A DNA stretch of 64,000 nt from Pseudomonadota bacterium (GTDB taxonomy: Bacteria > Pseudomonadota > Gammaproteobacteria > Burkholderiales > Burkholderiaceae_E). The notes beneath the pieces are model-generated. The model had not been told where the DNA came from, made no database searches, and was given only the letters and a program-made list of their open reading frames with translations. Where the stretch lies: contig JAKPAM010000047.1 of the NCBI GenBank assembly GCA_029779435.1, positions 1 through 64,000 on the forward strand, given 5' to 3'. Position 1 is the first letter of the stretch, and every line of letters starts with the position of its first letter. The translations under genes were made by a program, and so were the position numbers. Shown here in pieces: positions 29,101 through 36,188 of this stretch.

Positions 29101-30909
29101 GTGCGGCAGGTGATCGCCGCGCAGATGCAGTTGATGTCGCAGCAACTGGCGCTGTTGTCGGGCAGCTCGATGGCGCCCGCGGCGGTCGCGGCATCGACGG
29201 CGGCATTGCCCGCGCCGACGGCACCGGCATCGGTTGCCGCACCGGCGGCGCCCACGGTCGCTCCCGGCGCTTCCGCCATCGGGGCGGTGGCATCCTCTCC
29301 GTCGCAGGCGACTGCTCCGGTAGCCACGTCGGCGCCCGCCGATGCGCCGGCCGAGGGCAAGGCCGTCTACGACGTGAAGAAGGCGTTCGGCGCGATCGCG
29401 AGGATCCGCAAGCAGGACGCCGAGCTGACCGATCTGCAGCGCGTGCGGCTCGATGCGTTGATCCGCCGCTATGTCGAGCGCACGCGCAAGAGCAAGGCCT
29501 ATACGGAGCAGCATCGTCCGCACCTGGCCGACCCGCGGGTCGTCAATGGCTTCAGCCCGCGGCTCAAGGAGATGATCTACCAGATCGTCGTCGAGCGGTC
29601 GAAGGGCGCGCACCTGTGGGATCTCGACGGCAACCAGTACGTCGACGTGCTCAACGGCTTCGGGATGAGCCTGTTCGGCTGGCAGCCGGAGTTCGTGCTC
29701 GACGCCGTGCGCCGTCAGCTCGACGACGGTTATGAGATTGGTCCGCAGCATCCGCTGGCCGGCGAGGTCGCGCAATTGCTGTGCGAGCTGACCGGCTTCG
29801 ACCGCGCCGCGCTGTGCAATACCGGATCGGAGGCGGTGATGGCCGCCGTGCGGATGGCGCGTACGGTGACCGGCCGCGATACCGTGGTGCTGTTCAGCGG
29901 CTCCTATCACGGCACGTTCGACGAGGTCGTCGTGCGCCAGGGCCGGCAGCAGAAAGGCCTGCCGGCGGCGCCCGGCATCATGCCCGGGATGTTCGGTGAC
30001 GTGCGCGTGCTGGAATACGGCACCGACGAGTCGCTGGCCTGGATCCGCGCGCACGCGGACGAACTGGCCGCCGTGCTGGTCGAGCCCGTGCAGAGCCGCC
30101 GGCCCGACCTGCAGCCCAAGGAGTTCCTGCGCGCGCTGCGCGAGATCACGCTGGCCCATGGCGCGTGCCTGATCTTCGACGAGGTGATCACCGGGTTCCG
30201 CTCGCACCTGGGCGGCGTGCAGGCGCTGTTCGGCATCCGTGCCGACCTGGCCACTTATGGCAAGGTGATCGGCGGCGGCTATCCGATCGGCGCGGTGGCC
30301 GGCCGGCGCGAGTTCATGGACGCGCTCGACGGCGGCGCATGGCGGTACGGCGACGATTCGGTGCCGACCGTCGGCGTCACGTACTTCGCCGGCACCTTCG
30401 TCCGGCATCCGCTCGCGCTGGCGGCCTGCAAGGCCTCGCTGCTGCACCTGAAGGCCGGCGGCCAGGCGTTGCAGACCCAATTGAACCTGCACACGGCAGG
30501 CCTGGCCGACGAGCTGAACGCTTATTGCCGCGAGGTCGGGGCGCCGCTGCAGATCCGTCATTTCTCGTCGCTGTGGCGGATCACGATGCTCGAAGAGCAT
30601 CCGATGCAGGACCTGCTGTTCGCGATGATGCGCACGCGCGGCGTGCACATCCTCGACAACTTCCCGTGCTTCCTGACGACCGCGCACACGCCGTCCGACA
30701 TCGCGCTGATCAAGCAGGCGTTCAAGGAATCGGTGGCTGAAATGCAGGCGGCCGACTTCCTGCCGCGCCGCGTGGATGCGTCGGTCGTGTTCGATGCTTC
30801 GCGTCCGCCGGTGCCCGAGGCGCGGCTCGGGCGCGGCAAGGACGGCCGGCCGGCGTGGTTCGTGCCCGACCCCGATCATGCCGGCCGCTTCAAGCGTTTG
30901 AACGCGTGA
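23122..30909 (+). CDS. Hybrid NRPS-PKS-aminotransferase: (C remnant)-A-PCP-KS-AT-ACP-AMT
   Basis: A: YSSGSTGGPKGILVPH, GYGPTENTTF, TNGKLDRR; PCP: FFDLGGDSLL; KS: NTACSTSLVAIAQ, EAHGTATPLGDP, NVGHT; AT: FPGQGAQY, GHSIGEFAAA, HAFH (malonyl-type); ACP: ELGLDSLM; class-III aminotransferase: LCNTGSEAVMAAVRMAR, FDEVITGFR, ATYGKVIGGGYPIGAVAG. Confidence 0.97.
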   Translation: MSLDSLEIPLHSKAESVPAVVAEAPSDGWQAWAWLPDAPTLLDLVVGGEAGGGAPGAPAARACVPLVGDERAGMAAQSVSDLAPDGVAAPLAAWLLLQARWLGVRRVTEVVRGLATTDAGGGPDECVVTLDLAEAGFPGLGWDAWLARVHDAWRTAARRAAAESGDAALRLIAPDGPSGGWRLDYPANRVAPSIIDGWRNAVARILASAGRDPAAPLQTLAGVDAATQAALRALGRGRRVAIGDDETLVSAFDAQAVATPSAPAVTDAGGTLAYAELAERSCRGADALRAQGVRDGDVVALDLRAGDARGADAIIAMLAVLRAGAVYLPLDERLGEARLAQMWTDAAPRGVLRDAARWTLERALERTRVGAHDGARDGADGSARGETGGVSGARGAYLMYSSGSTGGPKGILVPHRAVLRLVRSADFLALGAGERILQAAPLGFDASTLEIWGPLLNGGCCVVHDEPAISVAGLRRTLADHRVTGAWLTAALFNQIVDDDPQALAPLRRLVTGGEALSVAHVERALDALPGITLVNGYGPTENTTFTTTHRIDRPLDRPLPRSVPIGRPITNTDCLVCGPDRRPLPVGMIGELYTAGDGLAIGYAGQPALTAASFIDAARMPELPAFVSAFDGAPAGRWYRTGDLARWLPDGTLDYVGRVDSQVKIRGFRVELDGIEARLRREPGIDACAVIAYRHPVRGTTLCAYVVGEHASHTAALRAALAADLPDYMVPAQFVALPRLPLTTNGKLDRRALPPPGDARPDLAVPYQAPQGAIEQAIAAVFARVLAIDRVGRDDNFFDLGGDSLLVARALDALRADAGLQAALVASAALMTPVDGSPASASSSLSSSLSVADFFGDATPRALAHGLRRRDEGRPAGRRGESGNGESGSGERGEPGEPAGPAPVDGAEPIAIIGMAGRLPGADTIESFWTLLCEGRDAIRHFTPAELDPSIPIDLRADPAYVPARGVLDDVDLFDAAFFGISAREAALMDPQQRLFLEICWQCLERAGELPGGRIGVFAGMHNATYFQRHLSAHPQAVERLGEFAVMLANEKDYVASRVANRLNLRGPAISLNTACSTSLVAIAQAFDSVRAGHCDMALAGGVAINCPPNSGYLYQEGSMLSPDGRTRSFDAASQGTVFSDGAAVVLLKPLSAAIRDGNTVYAVIRSVAVNNDGGEKASFTAPSVDGQAAVVGEALRRAAIPADTMSYIEAHGTATPLGDPVEVEALRRAYEPLTDRRGFCGIGSVKSNVGHTVMAAGATSVIKTALALHHECLPATIHFERPNPKIDFSRTPFHVIDRHTPWPRSAVARRAGVSSFGVGGTNAHVILEEAPAMACRVGESVDPAEPDKSAKSSSGPHWLRLSARTPTALAASAARLSQWLAERPSLALADVAFTLDAGRSRFTHRLAVIADDRDQAVALLADPAAAQRRGRAVAREQDTAGREAVWLFPGQGAQYLGMGRERARRDPAFARALDDALRATGIADLRDRVWGRDPDALNDTATTQPAMFCIEYALARSWLARGLRPAAVVGHSIGEFAAAVVAGVMSLDDAARLVATRGALMQAQPRGSMLSVMLPAVELEPLLPDGVSLAAINAPQACVVAGPTAAVQAFDADLQQRGVATRLLRTSHAFHSAMMDDAVEPFARHVAAVTLHAPQVPFYSTVRGARVDGAVLTDPMYWAAHLREPVRFAPALQALLRDLPDALLVEMGPRAQLGALARQRASAGGTAPLTIATLGESPDDEAAADLLVRATLWTLGDERDSAPRQAGGRRQADAADAAAARDGDGEGEPAIGRRRVVLPTYPFERQRHWLDAVPSVSLPSSAASAMESSAMNSPAVSTPVSASASTPPRRDRVLAELRTVFEDTSGLDLAQADASAGFVELGLDSLMLTQVALQVKKHFSVPVTFRQLMESLRSFDALATYLDGQLPPDVPPVAAPAAVATVGAIPVPATSLAMAMDAMTPAAFAAGVLTAGAPAAAMSAMPAGVPADAGLVRQVIAAQMQLMSQQLALLSGSSMAPAAVAASTAALPAPTAPASVAAPAAPTVAPGASAIGAVASSPSQATAPVATSAPADAPAEGKAVYDVKKAFGAIARIRKQDAELTDLQRVRLDALIRRYVERTRKSKAYTEQHRPHLADPRVVNGFSPRLKEMIYQIVVERSKGAHLWDLDGNQYVDVLNGFGMSLFGWQPEFVLDAVRRQLDDGYEIGPQHPLAGEVAQLLCELTGFDRAALCNTGSEAVMAAVRMARTVTGRDTVVLFSGSYHGTFDEVVVRQGRQQKGLPAAPGIMPGMFGDVRVLEYGTDESLAWIRAHADELAAVLVEPVQSRRPDLQPKEFLRALREITLAHGACLIFDEVITGFRSHLGGVQALFGIRADLATYGKVIGGGYPIGAVAGRREFMDALDGGAWRYGDDSVPTVGVTYFAGTFVRHPLALAACKASLLHLKAGGQALQTQLNLHTAGLADELNAYCREVGAPLQIRHFSSLWRITMLEEHPMQDLLFAMMRTRGVHILDNFPCFLTTAHTPSDIALIKQAFKESVAEMQAADFLPRRVDASVVFDASRPPVPEARLGRGKDGRPAWFVPDPDHAGRFKRLNA

Positions 30910-30964
30910 ACGGGCTCCTTGCGTGCCCGCTTCGCGCGGTGAACTTCCTTAGTCGAAAAGTGCC

Positions 30965-33900
30965 ATGACCCCAGCTTCTCCGATTTCGCACAACCCGCCG
31001 ACCTTCGACGAATCCGCCGGCTCGCAGGCCGAGACCGTGGATTTCGATCCGTTCGCCGATGCCGTGGTCGAGCGCGTCGTGCCCAGCACCGAGGCGCAGC
31101 GCGAGGTGTGGCTGGCCGGCGAGCTGTCCACGCAGGCGTCGCTGGCGTTCAACGAATCGGTGTGCCTGCGGCTCGACGGCCCGCTGGACCGGGACGCGCT
31201 GCGCGCCGCGCTCGGCGCGCTGGTGGCGCGGCATGATGCGCTGCGCGCCCGGATCGGACCCGACGGCAGCGAACTGATCATCTATGCGGCCGGTGACGAG
31301 GCGCTGCCGGTGCTGGACCTGCGCGGCGGCGACGCGGCGGTGCGCGAGGACGGGCTGGCCCGCGCGATGGCCGACGAAGTATCGACGTGCTTCGACCTGG
31401 CGCAGGGGCCGCTGTTCCGTGCGCGGCTGGTGGCGCTGGCCGATGACGCGCATGCGCTGCTGATGACCGCGCACCACATCGTCTGCGACGGGTGGTCGTG
31501 GGGGGTGATCGTGCGCGAGTTGGGCCGGCTCTATGACGCGCGGTTGCGGGGCGGTGCCGACGCGCTGCCGCAGGCGCCGGGGTTCGGCGAGTACGTGGCG
31601 TGGGAGATCGCGCACCATCGCGAGGACGAGTACGCGGCCAGCGAGCGCTACTGGCTGGGCCGGTTCGGCGGCGGGGCGCTGCCGGCGCTCGACCTGCCTG
31701 CCGACCGCCATCGTCCGGCGGTGCGCACCTTCGATTCGCGGCGCATCGATCACGTGCTGGATGCCGCGCTGGTCGACGCGCTGCGCAAGCTGGCCGGCAA
31801 GCTCGGCGTCAGTTACTACGGATTGATGTTCGGTGCGTTCGCGGTGCTGCTGAACCGCCTGAGCGGCCATAGCGACGTGGTGATCGGCGTACCGGCGGCC
31901 GGGCAGTCGGCCAGCGGCCTGACGGGGCTCGTCGGCCACTGCGTGAACCTGCTGCCGGTGCGAGTGGGGCTGGACCCGGCCGCGTCGTTCGAGCGGTTCG
32001 CGCGCGACGCTGGAGCGCGGCTGCTGGATGCTTTTGAGCACCAGACGCTCACTTATGGGTCTTTGCTCAAGAAGCTCCCGGTGCAGCGCGAGCCGAGCCG
32101 CCTGCCGCTGGTGTCGGTGATGTTCAACGTCGATTCGGCGGTCGATGGCGCGCTGCCGGGCTTCACGGGTCTGGCGACGCGCTTCGCCTCGAATCCGCGG
32201 CTGTACGAGAACTTCGAGTTGTTCGTCAACGCGACGCCGGCGCCCGACGGCGCTTATCGCGTCGAATGGCAGTTCAATACCGGATTGTTCGACGACGCGA
32301 CGATCGCGCGATGGAACCGCTGCTACGAAGCGCTGCTACGCGGCCTCGTGGCGCGCGGCGCCGACGGCTCGATCGCGTCGATGCCGCTGTCGCGGCTCGA
32401 CATGCTGGGTGCCGACGATCGCGCGGCGCTGTATGCGTTGCAGCCCGCGCCGGTGCCCTACCCGCGCGACCAGACGATGGTCGCCGGCTTCGTGCGCCAG
32501 GCTGCGGCCACGCCGACGCGGATCGCGGCCGAGTGGCGCGATCGGTCGATGACGTATGCCGAACTGGACGCCGAGACCAACCGGCTGGCGCGCGCGCTGC
32601 GCGCGCAGGGCGTGGGCCGCGACGTGCGCGTCGGGCTGTGCGTCGAGCGTGGTCTGGACATGTTGGTATCGGTGCTGGCGGTCCTGAAGGCCGGCGGCGT
32701 CTACGTGCCGCTGGACCCGGCGTTTCCGTCGGCGCGGCTCGCTTATTACGCGCAGGACGCCGGCATGGCGTTGCTGCTGACCAGCTCGACGGTGGCCAAC
32801 GCGCCCCGCGACTGGCGACCGGACGGCGCGGCGCGCACGATCGAGCTCGATCGCGACCAGCAATGGCGCGACGGCGACGCGTCGCCGCTGCCGTCCACCC
32901 CGCAGGACGCGGGCGCCGATGATCCGGCATACATCATCTACACGTCGGGTTCGACGGGTAAGCCCAAGGGCGTGTGCGTGCCGCACCGTGCGGCGGTCAG
33001 CTTCCTGGCCGGCATGCTCGCGTCGCCGGGCATGAAGCCCGACGACCGGCTGGCGGCGGTGACCACGCTGTCGTTCGATCCGTCGGTGCTCGAGATGTTC
33101 ATGCCGCTGGCGGTCGGGGCCCGGCTTATCATCGTCGACAAGGACACGATGATGGACGGCCCGGCGCTGGGCGAACTGCTCGATCGCAGCGGCGCGACCG
33201 TGATGCAGGCGACGCCGACGCTGTGGCGGCTGCTGCTGGACGCGGGCTGGCGCGCCAAGGGGCCGTTCACCGCCTACATCGGCGCCGAGCCGCTGGCGCC
33301 GAGCCTGGCCGGCGAACTGCTGGCCGCCGTCGACGCGTTGTGGAACCTGTACGGACCGACCGAGACCACGGTGTGGGCCACGGTGTGGAAGGTCGACCGC
33401 GAGCAGATCCGGCGCCGCGGCGTGTCGGTGGGCCGGCCGATCGGCAACGTCTGCGTCTGGGTACTGGACGAGAACGGTCAGCCCTGTCCGATCGGCGTGC
33501 CCGGCGAGCTGTGCATCGGCGGCGACAACATCACGTTCGGCTACGTCGACCGGCCCGAGCTGAATGCCGATCGCTTCATCGTCGATCCGATGCGCGAGGC
33601 GCTGGCCGGGCGCGGCCCGCTGCCGGCGCAGACCGATGCGCGCGATCGCTGGCTGGTCGGCCAGGACGGCGCGGTCTGGCCGCCGGTCGTCTACCGCACC
33701 GGGGACCTGGGACGCTGGGCCAACGACGGGCAGCTCGATCATCTGGGCCGGATGGATTTCCAGGTCAAGGTGCGGGGGTTCCGGATCGAGCTGGGCGAGA
33801 TCGAGGCGGCGTGCAACGAGGTCGCGGGCGTGGCGCGCAGCGTCGTGCTGGCGCGCGAGGACCGGCCCGGCGACGTGCGACTGGTCGCTTATCTGGTGCT

Positions 33901-36178
33901 CAAGCCCGAGGGCGGCTACGGCGAGCGCGCGCTGCGCGAGCATCTGCGCGGCAAGCTGCCCGAGTACATGCTGCCCGCGTTCATCGTCGTGCTCGACGTG
34001 TTTCCGACGATGCCCAACGGCAAGATCGATCGCAAGGCGCTGCCCGCGCCCGACATGCGCGCTCGAGCCGGATCGGGCGAGCGGGCCGGCCCGCGCAACG
34101 CGATGGAGACCGCCGTGCTGGCGGCCACCGAGCGCGTGCTGAACCTGCCCGGCATCGGTATCGACGACGACTTCTTCGCGTTGGGCGGGCATTCGCTGCT
34201 GGGCGCGCGGCTGATCGCGCAGATCAATCGCGAGTTCGATACGCAGCTGTCGCTGCGCGCGTTGTTCGAATCGCCGACCGTCGCGCGCCTGTCCGCCGAG
34301 GTCGAGAAGGCGCGCAGCGGCGGCGCGTCGCAGCGGCCGCGGCTGCTGGCCGATCCGACGCGGCGCGAGGCGCCGCCGACCGTGATGCAGGAGCGCATCC
34401 GCTTCGTCGAGGAACTGCTGCCGGGCCGCTCGGTCTATCACGAGCCATCCGCGCATCGCCTGAGCGGGCCGTTCGATCGCGCGGTGTTCGATCGCGCGCT
34501 GAAGACCGTGTTCGCGCGCCAGTCGACGCTGCGCACGGCGTTCGGCGTCGATGCGCACGGTGCCAGCGTGCAGGTGATCGCGCCCGAAGTGGCCGTCGAC
34601 ATGCCGTTCGAGGATTTGAGCGGCGTGCCGGCCGACGCGCTCGAAGCCGAGCTGTATCGCCGGATGCAGGCCGTGATCGAGACGCCGATGAACCTGGCGG
34701 TGCCGCCGCTGTGCCATCTGCGCCTGTACCGGCTGGCGGACGACGATCACGTGTTCCTGTTCGTGCCGCACCACCTGATCTGGGACGGCTGGTCGTTCGA
34801 CCTGCTGTACAACGAGATGGCGATGGTCTACCAAGCGATCGCCGACGGCACCGTCGACGCGCTGCCGCCGCTGCCGGTGTCCTATGCCGACTATGCGGTC
34901 TGGCACCAGCAGTTCCTGCAGAGCGACGAGTACCGCGGGCAACTGACGTACTGGAAGGGGCGGATGCTCGACGCGCCGGTGCCGCGGCCCTGGCCCGCCA
35001 ATCGCCTGCATCGCCAGTCGGCCAACGACATCGGCGGTTCGGAATGGGTGCATGTCGACAAGGCGCTGACCGAGCGCTTGCGCGAGATCGCGCGCGAATT
35101 CGACGTGACGCCCAGCATGCTGTGCCTGGCCGTCTATGCGGCGCTGACGCAGCGGATGGCCGACGACAGCGCGGTCGTCATCGGATTGCCGGTGCGGGGC
35201 CGGCAGATGCCCGAGATCGAATCGGTGATGGGGTTCTTCAACAACCTGGTCACCGTGCAGTTGCCGTCGCGCGACGACGAGCCGGTCGGCGCGTTCCTGG
35301 CGCGCGTGCGCGCCGAGATGCTCGAGGTGTTCAGCCATCAGGACGTGCCGTTCGAAACGCTGGTCAAGGAGCCGGAACTGATGCCGCGCATGCAGCGCGC
35401 CGGGCTCTACCAGGTGATGTTCTCGTTCCAGGACACGCGCGAACGCAAGCGCCAATGGGGGCCGCTGAGCCATCGCAACGTGCTCGTCCATCACCAGGGC
35501 GCGTCCAACGACATGGGGCTGTGGCTGATGGAAGTGCCCGAGGGCCTCGAGGGCGCGGTCGTCTACAACGCGAGCCTGTTCGCGCGCGAGGCGGTCGTCC
35601 GGATCCGCGAACAGTACCTGCGGATGCTGCGTCGGCTGGCCGAGCGGCCGGCGCTGACGGTCGGCGAACTGATCGGCGAGTTCGGCGCCGGCGATGCCGT
35701 GCTGACCGGCGATGCGGCCGAGGGCGTGCGCGGCCACGCGGCGCCGCGCACGGAGACGACCGTCGCCGCGGCACCCGTCGCCTCCGTGGCTGCCGCGACC
35801 GTGGCGAACGCCGGCTCGGCCGGCCTGACGCCGACCGAACAGATGCTGGCCGAGGTGTGGCGCAAGCTGCTGGACGTGCATCCGATCGAGCGGCAGGACA
35901 ACTTCTTCGACCTGGGCGGCAACTCGCTGCTGGCGATCCAGGCGGTCGAACTCATCGCCGCGCGCAGCGGCCGGCGCATCAAGGCCGGCGCGTTCGCGTT
36001 CGAGACATTGGCGCAGATCGGGCGATCGATCGACGAGGCGCCGACGGACGCCGGCGCCGCCGCGTCGCCCGCTTCGGCTCCTGCTTCGGCGCCCGCCTCG
36101 GGAAGCGGCTCCGTCGAAGGGGCGGCCGAGCGCAAGGGGGGCCTGCTGCGCAAGCTCGGATCGGTGTTCCGGCGATGA
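30965..36178 (+). CDS. Nonribosomal peptide synthetase C-A-PCP-C-PCP, no thioesterase
   Basis: C1: HHIVCDGWS; A: YTSGSTGKPKGVCVPH, LYGPTETTVW, PNGKIDRKALP; PCP: ALGGHSLLG; C2: HHLIWDGWS; PCP: DLGGNSLLAI; the protein then ends without a TE. Confidence 0.97.
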   Translation: MTPASPISHNPPTFDESAGSQAETVDFDPFADAVVERVVPSTEAQREVWLAGELSTQASLAFNESVCLRLDGPLDRDALRAALGALVARHDALRARIGPDGSELIIYAAGDEALPVLDLRGGDAAVREDGLARAMADEVSTCFDLAQGPLFRARLVALADDAHALLMTAHHIVCDGWSWGVIVRELGRLYDARLRGGADALPQAPGFGEYVAWEIAHHREDEYAASERYWLGRFGGGALPALDLPADRHRPAVRTFDSRRIDHVLDAALVDALRKLAGKLGVSYYGLMFGAFAVLLNRLSGHSDVVIGVPAAGQSASGLTGLVGHCVNLLPVRVGLDPAASFERFARDAGARLLDAFEHQTLTYGSLLKKLPVQREPSRLPLVSVMFNVDSAVDGALPGFTGLATRFASNPRLYENFELFVNATPAPDGAYRVEWQFNTGLFDDATIARWNRCYEALLRGLVARGADGSIASMPLSRLDMLGADDRAALYALQPAPVPYPRDQTMVAGFVRQAAATPTRIAAEWRDRSMTYAELDAETNRLARALRAQGVGRDVRVGLCVERGLDMLVSVLAVLKAGGVYVPLDPAFPSARLAYYAQDAGMALLLTSSTVANAPRDWRPDGAARTIELDRDQQWRDGDASPLPSTPQDAGADDPAYIIYTSGSTGKPKGVCVPHRAAVSFLAGMLASPGMKPDDRLAAVTTLSFDPSVLEMFMPLAVGARLIIVDKDTMMDGPALGELLDRSGATVMQATPTLWRLLLDAGWRAKGPFTAYIGAEPLAPSLAGELLAAVDALWNLYGPTETTVWATVWKVDREQIRRRGVSVGRPIGNVCVWVLDENGQPCPIGVPGELCIGGDNITFGYVDRPELNADRFIVDPMREALAGRGPLPAQTDARDRWLVGQDGAVWPPVVYRTGDLGRWANDGQLDHLGRMDFQVKVRGFRIELGEIEAACNEVAGVARSVVLAREDRPGDVRLVAYLVLKPEGGYGERALREHLRGKLPEYMLPAFIVVLDVFPTMPNGKIDRKALPAPDMRARAGSGERAGPRNAMETAVLAATERVLNLPGIGIDDDFFALGGHSLLGARLIAQINREFDTQLSLRALFESPTVARLSAEVEKARSGGASQRPRLLADPTRREAPPTVMQERIRFVEELLPGRSVYHEPSAHRLSGPFDRAVFDRALKTVFARQSTLRTAFGVDAHGASVQVIAPEVAVDMPFEDLSGVPADALEAELYRRMQAVIETPMNLAVPPLCHLRLYRLADDDHVFLFVPHHLIWDGWSFDLLYNEMAMVYQAIADGTVDALPPLPVSYADYAVWHQQFLQSDEYRGQLTYWKGRMLDAPVPRPWPANRLHRQSANDIGGSEWVHVDKALTERLREIAREFDVTPSMLCLAVYAALTQRMADDSAVVIGLPVRGRQMPEIESVMGFFNNLVTVQLPSRDDEPVGAFLARVRAEMLEVFSHQDVPFETLVKEPELMPRMQRAGLYQVMFSFQDTRERKRQWGPLSHRNVLVHHQGASNDMGLWLMEVPEGLEGAVVYNASLFAREAVVRIREQYLRMLRRLAERPALTVGELIGEFGAGDAVLTGDAAEGVRGHAAPRTETTVAAAPVASVAAATVANAGSAGLTPTEQMLAEVWRKLLDVHPIERQDNFFDLGGNSLLAIQAVELIAARSGRRIKAGAFAFETLAQIGRSIDEAPTDAGAAASPASAPASAPASGSGSVEGAAERKGGLLRKLGSVFRR

Positions 36179-36188
36179 GCGGGCGAGC

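Noticed and set aside
23122-30909. Assigning a definite amino-acid substrate and final product to the NRPS-PKS
   Set aside because: The specificity code was read by hand without a predictor; naming a substrate or compound would be unsupported.
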